Shown: positions 1-7,272 of the stretch, in pieces
How the letters are laid out: each line of letters starts with the position of its first letter
Position numbering within the stretch: position 1 is the first letter of the stretch
From: Pseudomonadales bacterium
GTDB taxonomy: Bacteria; Pseudomonadota; Gammaproteobacteria; Pseudomonadales; UBA7239
Length of the DNA: 14,866 bases
Assembly (NCBI GenBank): GCA_020443005.1
Contig: JAGRJA010000063.1
Location: forward strand, 1 to 14,866
Direction: 5' to 3'
Translations under genes and position numbers: made by a program
The notes under the pieces: model-generated
The model's database searches: none
The model's input: only the letters and a program-made list of their open reading frames with translations
What the model was told of the DNA's origin: nothing

Positions 1-558
1 GCCGACAAGTGTAGCCGCTTTGGTTGGCCGCTATTGTTTGCTTTTCTGTGGTCTTGCGTACCCAATGCCACGGTTTATTTTCATCCTTCGGTTGAAAATG
101 GCGTGGTGACTACACCGCATTGTGTACCTGCCGAATCGATTATTGATTTTCAGCTGGGTGAGGGTGAGCATCGTTTGCAGGTGAGGGCGCTGGCGGATAA
201 CGGTGATACCGTGCATCAGGTTGCGCTGTTTTTTGGCGGTAATCACTGGCGAAGTATTCATTTTTTCGATACCGGTTTTGTGATTCGCGACCTTGAAAGC
301 CATGTCATCATCACGCCTTCCTCTCTACTGGCCTACAAGGTCGATAGCATTGAGCCACTAACCGTTGAGCCTTATCTGGCTCCTGCCGGGCGACCGGGTT
401 TGTCTCGCTTTTCTGTGCAGATCAATACAGCGGAACCACTGCCCGATAACTTCGAATTACAAAGCCCCCCTGCCGTTGTTGATGGTGAGCAAATAGCTTT
501 CCCGCCGATTCGCTTCGAACGCAAGGTGTGGGCGGGTATCAGTCCGTTCAATTGCTGA
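1..558 (+). CDS. Hypothetical protein, 3' part (5' end outside the window)
   Basis: The frame is open from the first base to the TGA at 556-558, so the gene probably begins to the left of the window; 185 codons are visible. The only in-window start candidate near the left edge is a TTG at 34, with no clear ribosome binding site. Near the left edge a hydrophobic stretch (PLLFAFLWSC) followed by polar, beta-rich sequence could be the end of a signal peptide. LWSC resembles a lipobox, but Trp at the -2 position is atypical. The rest lacks membrane segments and alternates strand-like hydrophobic residues with Pro and Gly, as in small extracytoplasmic beta domains. I do not recognise the family and assign no function. 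Its stop lies one base from the ppsA stop on the other strand, so the two genes converge with no room for a terminator between them. Confidence 0.6.
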   Translation, partial: ADKCSRFGWPLLFAFLWSCVPNATVYFHPSVENGVVTTPHCVPAESIIDFQLGEGEHRLQVRALADNGDTVHQVALFFGGNHWRSIHFFDTGFVIRDLESHVIITPSSLLAYKVDSIEPLTVEPYLAPAGRPGLSRFSVQINTAEPLPDNFELQSPPAVVDGEQIAFPPIRFERKVWAGISPFNC

Positions 559-559
559 A

Positions 560-2950
560 TCACTTGAGCTGCCTTTTCTCGGCTTCAGCAATATGATGAC
601 TGGTCTTGAACACGGAATCAGGATTCAAAGAGATAGAGTCGATACCGCACTCCACCAGAAACTCGGCAAACTCGGGATGGTCGGAAGGCGCCTGCCCACA
701 TATCCCCACCTTGCACCCGTTTTGATGAGCGATGTCGATCACTTGTGCGATCATGCTTTTTACAGCGTCATTGCGCGCATCAAACAATTCTTTCAGCAAT
801 GCAGAGTCGCGGTCGATACCCAGAACCAGTTGGGTAAGGTCGTTGCTGCCGATCGAAAAGCCGTCAAAGCGTTGGGCAAATTCCCGGGCGAGAATGACAT
901 TGGAAGGAATTTCACACATTACATACACCTGAAGGCCGGAGCTGCCTCTGGTTAAACCGACTCCAGCCATAACCTCCAGTACCTTGTCGGCTTCCGCGGG
1001 TGTTCTGCAAAAAGGAATCATCACAATGATGTTGGAAAACCCCATTACTTCCCTTGCATATTTGATCGCCTTGCACTCGAGTTCAAAGCCTTCACGGTAA
1101 AGCGGGTGGTAATACCGGGAGGCCCCCCTGAAACCGAGCATCGGGTTTTCTTCCTCGATTTCAAAATATTCGCCGCCAATCAGACCTCGGTACTCGTTTG
1201 ACTTGAAATCCGACATGCGCACAATTACCGGGTCGGGATAACGCGAAGCCGCAATTTTGCCTATAGACCTGGCCAGTGTTTCTACAAAAAAATCTTCGGG
1301 TTTGTCATAAAGGTGAGTGATGTCGGAGATTGTTTCGCTGACTTTCGGGTCGCTCACTTTTTCCGGGTGTAAAAGTGCCATCGGGTGAACCCGGATCTGG
1401 CTGGAAATAATGAATTCAATGCGGGTCAGGCCGATGCCCTGAACGGGAAGTTGCCACCATTGCAGCGCGCCATCGGGCAGGGCGGCATTGATCATCAGTT
1501 TTGTTCGGGTCGCAGGAATATCTGCCAGTTGAATGCTGTGTGTGCTGAATGAAAGCTCACCGTCGTAGACATAGCCGGTACTACCCTCTGCACAACTCAG
1601 CGTGACCGATTGATGATCAGTGAGAGTTTGAGTGGCATTGCCACAACCGACGATGGCCGGTACTTTTAATTCCCGGCTGACGATGGCAGCGTGGCTGGTT
1701 GGGCCTCCGGTATCGGTAATGATCCCAGCTGCCTTGCGCATGACCGGCACCCAGTCCGGGTCGGTTCTTTCGGTCAGAAGAATGCCGCCTGCCGGAAAGT
1801 CTTCAGCCTTGCCGGCTTGTTCCATTTTATAGATGCATCCGCTGGCAATGGATGAGCCGACGCTTGCACCTTGAGCCAGCACTGCCGATTTTTCTTTCAG
1901 CTGAAAGGTGACAAGTGTGTGGCGATCCTTGTTTGATTCGATAGTTTCCGGTCTGGCCTGAACAATGTAGAGCTGTTGGGTTTTAGCGTCGCGAGCCCAT
2001 TCGATATCCATTGCCCTGTGGTAGTGTTTTTCTATTGCATTTGCCCAGTTTGCAAGCTGCATAATTTCATTGTCATTCAGAACGCGTGATGCCCGCTCTT
2101 CTTTTGTTGTTTCTACAGTGACGGTGCTTGCTTTTCCTGAGGTGTTAAAAAGCATTTTTTGATGCTTGTTGCCAATGCTGACTTCAATAACGGGCTTTAA
2201 CGCCGGCTTGTCCAGAAATGGCTTGTAAACCATGTAGCGGTCTGGCGTCACGCTGCCTTTCACCAGGGTTTCACCAAGCCCGAAAGCGGCATTGATCAGA
2301 ATTGCATCCGGAAAACCGCTCTCTGTATCAAGGGTAAACATCACACCGGCGGCACCGGATTCGACCATTTGTTGCACGCCGACAGAAAGCAGAACCTGAT
2401 CGTGCCGGAAACCTTTCTCTTCGCGGTAGGCAATGGCCCTGTCTGTATAGAGTGATGCAAAGCAGTTTTTGCAAGCCTCGAGAAGCGCATCTGTTCCGGT
2501 GATGTTCAGATAGCTTTCCTGTTGACCGGCAAAGCTGGCTTCCGGCAAGTCTTCTGCTGTTGCTGAACTTCTTACAGCGACAGCGAGATTGGTAACACCG
2601 ATTTTTTCACAGAGTTTTTTGTACGATTCGGCGATACGACTTTTTTGTGTTTCGCTAAAAGAAGCATCAAGAATAAACTGGCGAATTTTTATGCCTGTTT
2701 CTTGCAGGTTTTGCTGCCCGGAGCCCAGTTTTTCCAGTTCATTGGCGATGGGTTCTTCCAGTTGGTTATTTGTAATAAATGCCCTGAATAAACCGGCTGT
2801 GGTCGCAAAGCCAAAGGGCACTTTAATGCCCTGGCTTGAAAGCTGGCAGTACATTTCACCCAAGCTGGCATTTTTTCCACCCACTTCTCCAATACTGCTT
2901 ATCGAAACCTGGTCAAACCAGAGTATGTCTCCATTTGAATGATCGCGCAT
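560..2950 (-). CDS. ppsA: Phosphoenolpyruvate synthase
   Basis: Makes phosphoenolpyruvate from pyruvate and ATP (products AMP and phosphate), the entry step of gluconeogenesis from three-carbon substrates; cytoplasmic. The protein has 796 residues, close to the 792 of E. coli PpsA. In order it shows an N-terminal ATP-grasp-like nucleotide-binding domain starting with VGGKNASLGEM near residue 24 and containing AVRSSATAEDLPEASFAGQ. Next comes the swivelling phosphohistidine domain with GGPTSHAAIV, whose His420 should carry the phosphate (E. coli His421). Last is the C-terminal PEP/pyruvate barrel with GLTRIEF, the GSNDLTQLVLGIDRD motif and GICGQAPSD, whose Cys751 is the expected acid/base residue. 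The ATG at 2950 is preceded on the minus strand by AAAGGA six bases upstream, a good ribosome binding site. All key residues seem intact. In many gammaproteobacteria ppsA is divergent from its regulator ppsR; here the divergent neighbour is an FNT channel. Confidence 0.97.
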   Translation of the reverse strand: MRDHSNGDILWFDQVSISSIGEVGGKNASLGEMYCQLSSQGIKVPFGFATTAGLFRAFITNNQLEEPIANELEKLGSGQQNLQETGIKIRQFILDASFSETQKSRIAESYKKLCEKIGVTNLAVAVRSSATAEDLPEASFAGQQESYLNITGTDALLEACKNCFASLYTDRAIAYREEKGFRHDQVLLSVGVQQMVESGAAGVMFTLDTESGFPDAILINAAFGLGETLVKGSVTPDRYMVYKPFLDKPALKPVIEVSIGNKHQKMLFNTSGKASTVTVETTKEERASRVLNDNEIMQLANWANAIEKHYHRAMDIEWARDAKTQQLYIVQARPETIESNKDRHTLVTFQLKEKSAVLAQGASVGSSIASGCIYKMEQAGKAEDFPAGGILLTERTDPDWVPVMRKAAGIITDTGGPTSHAAIVSRELKVPAIVGCGNATQTLTDHQSVTLSCAEGSTGYVYDGELSFSTHSIQLADIPATRTKLMINAALPDGALQWWQLPVQGIGLTRIEFIISSQIRVHPMALLHPEKVSDPKVSETISDITHLYDKPEDFFVETLARSIGKIAASRYPDPVIVRMSDFKSNEYRGLIGGEYFEIEEENPMLGFRGASRYYHPLYREGFELECKAIKYAREVMGFSNIIVMIPFCRTPAEADKVLEVMAGVGLTRGSSGLQVYVMCEIPSNVILAREFAQRFDGFSIGSNDLTQLVLGIDRDSALLKELFDARNDAVKSMIAQVIDIAHQNGCKVGICGQAPSDHPEFAEFLVECGIDSISLNPDSVFKTSHHIAEAEKRQLK

Positions 2951-3039
2951 TTCTTTTCCTTTAGGTTGCTACCATCACCGGCTAGCATAACTTGCCAAAA
3001 TGGGTGAGTATTGTTTTTCGTCAAAGGTTGCTCATTATG

Positions 3040-3052
3040 ACCTGTGTCAGGT
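3040..3052. promoter_or_regulatory. Perfect 5+3+5 palindrome between ppsA and the FNT gene
   Basis: ACCTG at 3040-3044 is matched by CAGGT at 3048-3052 around a three-base centre. It lies near the middle of the ppsA/FNT divergent region (2951-3147), about 90 bases from each start, where a regulator could affect both genes. A short palindrome of this size can arise by chance, and I do not recognise the site as that of a known regulator. I saw no FNR-like TTGAT-N4-ATCAA site in this region. Confidence 0.25.
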
Positions 3053-3134
3053 TTGCACGGTAGTATTGTTCTATTGTACCCGGTTGGTGGTCGTTGCAGA
3101 TAACGGCGTGGCAACATTAATTCATGATTTTGGC

Positions 3135-3147
3135 AAGGAGGGAGATT
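3135..3147 (+). promoter_or_regulatory. Strong ribosome binding site that sets a TTG start
   Basis: AAGGAGG at 3135-3141 is a full Shine-Dalgarno match, followed six bases later by an in-frame TTG at 3148. The only upstream in-frame ATG (3124) has no Shine-Dalgarno sequence before it. If it were used, the strong site would lie inside the coding sequence. This decides the start of the FNT gene. Confidence 0.75.
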
Positions 3148-3936
3148 TTGATTTCATCCATAGACGCTTACAAGCCGGCAGAAATAGCGAAACAGATTAA
3201 CGAGGTGGGCGTGAAAAAGGCGCACCTACCTGCCTTGCAGACTATTACACTTGGGCTGCTCGCCGGTGCTTTTATAGCTTTTGGCGGTATGTTTTTTACA
3301 GTGGTTATCAGTGGAAGTGAATTGGGTTTGGGGCCAACCCGTTTGCTGGGCGGTCTTGCTTTCAGTCTGGGGCTTGTACTGGTTGTCATCGCTGGCGCAG
3401 AGCTGTTTACTGGCAACAACCTTATTGTGATTGCCTGGGCGGAGAAAAAAGTGTCCACACGCGCACTTTTTCGAAACTGGTCGCTGGTGTATTTCTCCAA
3501 TTTTATCGGCTCACTTGCAACGGCTTATATGGTTTATCTTGCGGGCAACCTGATGATGGGTGATGGCGTTGTCATCAAAACAGTTCATGCTATTGCCCAG
3601 AGCAAGGTGACACTTGACTGGCAGCAGGCCTTTACACGAGGCTTGTTGTGTAATGTGCTGGTTTGTCTTGCTGTTTGGCTGGCTTTTGCTGCGCATACAG
3701 TGGCGGGGAAAATCTGGGCAATTATCTTTCCGATATCGGCATTTGTGGCTTTGGGTTTTGAGCACTCGGTCGCCAATATGTATCTGATACCGATTAGCAT
3801 GCTGTACGGTTCAGAAATTTCTTTCATGCAATTTCTTGGGAATCTTCTGCCCGTGACACTCGGTAATATTGTCGGTGGCAGTGTGTTTGTTGCACTGGTT
3901 TACTGGATTTGTTATTTGAAACCAGAGACTAAATAA
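3148..3936 (+). CDS. Formate/nitrite transporter (FNT) family channel
   Basis: An inner-membrane pentameric channel of the FocA/NirC/FdhC family, passing small monovalent anions such as formate, nitrite or hydrosulfide. From the TTG at 3148 the protein has 262 residues, within the usual FNT range. The N-terminal amphipathic helix (AYKPAEIAKQINEVGVKKA) is typical. Hydrophobic segments fit six membrane helices. The omega-loop signature AGAELFTGNN carries Thr88, and GFEHSVANMYLIP carries the central His206. From memory, E. coli FocA uses Thr91 and His209, so both are offset by three, which supports the chosen start. The closing motif NLLPVTLGNIVGG is also present. An alternative ATG at 3124 would add eight residues but lacks a ribosome binding site. 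Substrate cannot be told from sequence alone: no formate-lyase or nitrite-reductase gene is adjacent, so neither focA nor nirC is assigned. Confidence 0.93.
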   Translation: MISSIDAYKPAEIAKQINEVGVKKAHLPALQTITLGLLAGAFIAFGGMFFTVVISGSELGLGPTRLLGGLAFSLGLVLVVIAGAELFTGNNLIVIAWAEKKVSTRALFRNWSLVYFSNFIGSLATAYMVYLAGNLMMGDGVVIKTVHAIAQSKVTLDWQQAFTRGLLCNVLVCLAVWLAFAAHTVAGKIWAIIFPISAFVALGFEHSVANMYLIPISMLYGSEISFMQFLGNLLPVTLGNIVGGSVFVALVYWICYLKPETK

Positions 3937-4110
3937 ATCACAGTCTGAAGTCGTGGCAGTTTCTGTTTTATGTTATCCAGACCATGGTCGCATCAGTGCC
4001 AGGTTTTGATGATTGTATCTTAAGTGATTTGTGGGGTATTGTGAGCAGGTTTTCGGGCTGCATGCTTGCTTGAAAATATAAAAAAACCAACAAATACCCA
4101 GGATATTATT

Positions 4111-6243
4111 ATGCCCCTTTATTTTCGTCTTGCAGGCTTGCTGCTTTCGTTGTGTGTGTTTTCGGCTACAGTTGAAGCTGTTGAGCTCGATAGTGACAGC
4201 GATGGAATGCCGGATTGGTATGAAATCAAATTCGGCCTGAATAATGGTGTGAATGACGCGAATGAAGATCTTGATGGCGATGGGCTTTCCAATATTGATG
4301 AATTAACAGAACGGACATGGCCGGATATTGTTGACAGTGACAGGGATGGTGTGTCGGACGGTGCTGAGGTGGCGCATGGTGATCATCCCGTCATACCGCG
4401 TTACATGTTGGCGCCGGGTATTTTCAATACCTGTGCACATGATGATAATGCCGTTCACTGTTGGGGAGCCGGTGCTGGAGAGGGTGGTGATTTTGACTGG
4501 GGGCAATCTACGGTGCCCGCAATGTCCAACCCCTACTATGTGATAACATTCACCGAGCATGTTTGCGGGCTTGATGACAATGGTGTGCATTGTTGGGGCA
4601 AGAATGTCAGTGGCCAGACCAATGTGCCAACATTAAGCGACCCGCGCTGGGTTGATGTCGGCAATCAGGATACTTGTGCAATCGATGATGATGGCGTGAA
4701 ATGTTGGGGTGGAACGACCGCCATCACGGGCGCTGAACCGGCTGTAGATTATCCGGTAATGGTTTGGGTGGGCTGGGATCATGCCTGCGTGCTGGATATG
4801 AAGGATGGTGTAATCTGTTGGGGAGATAATGCAGAAGGTGAGTCAAGTGTGCCCTCCCTGAATAATCCACGTTCTATTTTTTTGGCCAACAACCACAGTT
4901 GTGCCCAGGATGATGATGGCTTGTCTTGCTGGGGTGCAGCACCTTCCGGCATGCCGGTAATGGATCAGCCAATGGTTGTAGGAGGAGGGGCAGATGTCAG
5001 TTCCACACCTTTTCTTTGTGCCAGGGACAGTCTCGATGTTTTGCGCTGCTGGGGTTTACTCACTGAAGCTGATCTGCCAGCGGGTTGGGATAACGCTTTC
5101 ACGCTATCCCAGTCGGCTATTCATCGCTGCATGCTTGCACGCCTTGGCAGTGTCTCTTGTGAGATGTATGACCTCGCTTTGGGAGTGCTTTACGACTTTG
5201 GTCAGGCAACTGTGCCTGCAGGTCTCGACTTCTCCTGGGATATTGATAGCGATGGTTTTTTCGATCAGGAAGAGCTTGCCTGCGGTTCAGACCCTTATGT
5301 TTTTTCATCGGTATGTCATTATGCCTCGACGGGCGAAAGTGATTTCGATGGCGACAATGATGACGATGTGCTTCTGAGGGATAGCGGTTCAAACAACTGG
5401 AGAGTATTTTCGGTTGGCAATAATGCTGTTACCGATATTACCCCTTATTACGCCTATGCAAATGCCGACTGGGTTCATGTGACCAATCTTGATATTGATG
5501 CGGATGGCGATAAGGATGTTCTGCTAAGAAACAGTTCAACCGGTAAGTGGCGTATTTTTATCACTCAAAACGGCGCAGTATCAAGCAGTAATAATGTGCA
5601 GCTATACACCTCTTCTGATTATGAGTTTCAATCGTCTCTGGATGTGGATGCAGACGGTGATGAAGATATATTGTTACGAAATGCCAGTACAGGTGTCTGG
5701 AGATTGTTTTTGGTTGACGATGGTGTTCTTGTTGGTAACGCACCGTTTAATCTGTGGAGCAGCACTTCCTGCCTTTATGTCGGTGAAGGTGATTTTGACA
5801 ATGATGGCGATGATGATGTTTTGCTGGCAGGTCCTGGCGGGCGTTACAAGTTATTTGTTGTGCAGTCAGGTGCTGTTACATCGGTTGTATCGCTCGATAC
5901 CATTTATTCGTCGCTTGCCTATAATTTTCAGGTTGCCAGTGATTTTGATGGTGATGGTGACGATGATATCCTGATTCGCGATCAAACTCCGGGTGGGCCA
6001 TGGCGTTTATATTCGATTGAAAACAACACTGTTACACAAAGTGCGACCGTTAATCTGTATCAGGCCTTCAATTACACTTTTCAATCGGAAGGTGATTTCG
6101 ACGGTGACGGGGATTCTGATATTTTACTGAGAAACACACTGGGTAACTGGACATTGTTTCAGATGCACAATGGCGCCGTTACAGGGAGTTCATCTTTTGG
6201 TTTGTACAGTGGTTCAAACTGGCAGGTGCAGCGTAACTGGTGA
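4111..6243 (+). CDS. Secreted RCC1-like / FG-GAP calcium-binding repeat protein
   Basis: A 710-residue exported protein of unknown role. The ATG at 4111 is preceded by AGGA seven bases upstream and opens a clean Sec signal peptide, with predicted cleavage after VEA (residue 23). An upstream in-frame TTG at 4066 would bury the signal peptide and is rejected. Domains in order: thrombospondin-3/EF-hand-like aspartate motifs (DSDSDG, DLDGDGLS, DSDRDGVSDG) at about 26-90; seven RCC1-like units at about 108-350, each with two cysteines in a C-x2-D-D-x-G-V-x-CWG pattern; one more EF-like loop (DIDSDGFFDQEEL, 377-389); and six FG-GAP/VCBS-like repeats at 411-710, each starting DFDGDGDDDILLR or close. 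The paired cysteines suggest disulfide-linked hairpins, fitting an extracytoplasmic location. There is no visible C-terminal sorting signal, anchor or catalytic motif. Surface binding or adhesion is plausible but is only inference. Confidence 0.85.
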   Translation: MPLYFRLAGLLLSLCVFSATVEAVELDSDSDGMPDWYEIKFGLNNGVNDANEDLDGDGLSNIDELTERTWPDIVDSDRDGVSDGAEVAHGDHPVIPRYMLAPGIFNTCAHDDNAVHCWGAGAGEGGDFDWGQSTVPAMSNPYYVITFTEHVCGLDDNGVHCWGKNVSGQTNVPTLSDPRWVDVGNQDTCAIDDDGVKCWGGTTAITGAEPAVDYPVMVWVGWDHACVLDMKDGVICWGDNAEGESSVPSLNNPRSIFLANNHSCAQDDDGLSCWGAAPSGMPVMDQPMVVGGGADVSSTPFLCARDSLDVLRCWGLLTEADLPAGWDNAFTLSQSAIHRCMLARLGSVSCEMYDLALGVLYDFGQATVPAGLDFSWDIDSDGFFDQEELACGSDPYVFSSVCHYASTGESDFDGDNDDDVLLRDSGSNNWRVFSVGNNAVTDITPYYAYANADWVHVTNLDIDADGDKDVLLRNSSTGKWRIFITQNGAVSSSNNVQLYTSSDYEFQSSLDVDADGDEDILLRNASTGVWRLFLVDDGVLVGNAPFNLWSSTSCLYVGEGDFDNDGDDDVLLAGPGGRYKLFVVQSGAVTSVVSLDTIYSSLAYNFQVASDFDGDGDDDILIRDQTPGGPWRLYSIENNTVTQSATVNLYQAFNYTFQSEGDFDGDGDSDILLRNTLGNWTLFQMHNGAVTGSSSFGLYSGSNWQVQRNW
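4432..5160 (+). repeat. Seven RCC1-like C...CWG hairpin repeats (coding)
   Basis: The first cysteine of each unit falls at residues 108, 152, 189, 226, 264, 303 and 340 of the repeat protein, so most units are 37-39 residues long. Six end in CWG; the seventh has degenerated to CEM. The spacing, the conserved Trp-Gly and the acidic turn (DDNGV, DDDGV) match bacterial RCC1-type propeller blades. Seven units would suit a closed seven-bladed propeller, though that is inference. Confidence 0.7.
5341..6240 (+). repeat. Six FG-GAP/VCBS-type repeats, period about 150 bases (coding)
   Basis: Each repeat begins with a D-x-D-x-D/N-G-D-x-D calcium-loop motif followed by VLLR or ILLR and then W-R-x-F. 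Motif starts fall at bases 5341, 5491, 5641, 5791, 5941 and 6094, that is residues 411, 461, 511, 561, 611 and 662. The steps are 50, 50, 50, 50 and 51 codons. The nucleotide sequences have diverged well beyond recent duplication. Confidence 0.8.
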
Positions 6244-6299
6244 TTCCGCTTTTAAATTTCTTTTATATTTTAAAGTGAGCGGCTTGGAGAAAATATGCC

Positions 6300-7178
6300 A
6301 TGTCAGACAATGTTTTCATAACTGGCCCTACCAATGGTATCGGAAGAGAAACAGCACTCGAGTTGGCAAGGCAAGGGTATAAGCTTGTATTGCTGTGCCG
6401 AAACAAACAGGCAGGCGAAGCCCTGTGTCGGGAAATAAGCGCTCTTGAGCAGGCTCCGGAGCCCATTTTGCTGATTGCTGATCTTGGCGATATGACTCAG
6501 GTGCGCTCGGCCGTCGAGCAGTTTCTTGCCCTTGATATTCCGTTGCATACGCTGATCAATAACGCCGGGGTAGTCAATACGGAGCGCAAGGTGGTCTCTG
6601 TTTCCGGTTATGAACTGGAACAGATGTTTGCCGTAAATTATCTTGGGCATTACCTGCTTACACGCCTGCTCTTGCCAAAACTGGTTAAAACTTCAAAAAA
6701 AGAAGGTCGGCCCTCAAGAATTATCGTTGTTTCTTCAGAGGCCCATGCCTTGTTTTGCAGAGGTATGGATTTTGATGACATCAATTATGAAAGAAAATTC
6801 AGACCTTTCCTCGCTTATGGGCGATCTAAGCTGGCGAATATCTTGATGGTGAAATACCTTGCGAAAAAACTGAATTCAACTGAGGTACAAATTAATTGCC
6901 TTCACCCTGGCGCGGTCAAAAGCAATCTGGGTACGAATAATGGTCAACAATGGTACACCAGCTTGCTTACTGCCTTTCTTCACCTGTTTTTTATTTCTCC
7001 GAAAAAAGGTGCTGAAACCACAGTGTTTCTTGCTACCCAGGACATACAAACCCAGGGGGAATATTACTATCGGTGTAAACTGCATCGACTCAAGCCTTGG
7101 GCGCAGGATGAGCAGGCGGCCGAGAAACTCTGGTGTTATAGCGCGAACTTGCTGGGGCTTGATACCGAAGATAGTTGA
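6300..7178 (+). CDS. Short-chain dehydrogenase/reductase, retinol-dehydrogenase-like
   Basis: A 292-residue NAD(P)-dependent oxidoreductase of the classical Rossmann-fold SDR type. It has the cofactor glycine motif TGPTNGIG (8-15), the NNAG motif (87-90), Ser145/146 at the end of the fifth strand, and the catalytic Tyr173-x3-Lys177 (YGRSK). Arg34 after the second strand hints at NADP(H) preference. The C-terminal part (YYYRCK...PWAQDEQAAEKLW..SANLLGL) resembles animal retinol dehydrogenases of the RDH11-14 group (SDR7C) and their bacterial relatives, which act on lipophilic alcohols or ketones. The bacterial substrate is unknown. The ATG at 6300 has GGAG ten bases upstream. An ATG at 6295 is in another frame and stops after eight codons. 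The gene starts 56 bases after the repeat-protein gene and converges with the LLM oxidoreductase. Confidence 0.9.
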   Translation: MSDNVFITGPTNGIGRETALELARQGYKLVLLCRNKQAGEALCREISALEQAPEPILLIADLGDMTQVRSAVEQFLALDIPLHTLINNAGVVNTERKVVSVSGYELEQMFAVNYLGHYLLTRLLLPKLVKTSKKEGRPSRIIVVSSEAHALFCRGMDFDDINYERKFRPFLAYGRSKLANILMVKYLAKKLNSTEVQINCLHPGAVKSNLGTNNGQQWYTSLLTAFLHLFFISPKKGAETTVFLATQDIQTQGEYYYRCKLHRLKPWAQDEQAAEKLWCYSANLLGLDTEDS

Positions 7179-7272
7179 TGAGCTTTAGCGTCATGAAATC
7201 CAGGTATCTATCGTTGTTTCTGATTTGCGGCTTTAATGGAAAGGCTTGTATAAATAACCAAAGTCTGTTTTT

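Noticed and set aside
593..955. Open frame antisense to ppsA
   Set aside because: It lies wholly within the conserved ppsA C-terminal domain and has no family features.
4066..4110. TTG start at 4066 for the repeat protein
   Set aside because: It would put 15 polar residues before a clear signal peptide, whereas the ATG at 4111 has an AGGA at proper distance.
3937..4110. Terminator, promoter or small RNA between the FNT and repeat-protein genes
   Set aside because: I found no convincing hairpin with a T-run and no well-spaced -35/-10 pair; the stretch holds nothing I can support.
7179..7272. Terminator between the convergent SDR and LLM genes
   Set aside because: There is a T-run at about 7267-7273, but no stable GC-rich stem precedes it on either strand; GGCTTT/AAAGGC at about 7228-7245 pairs only four bases.
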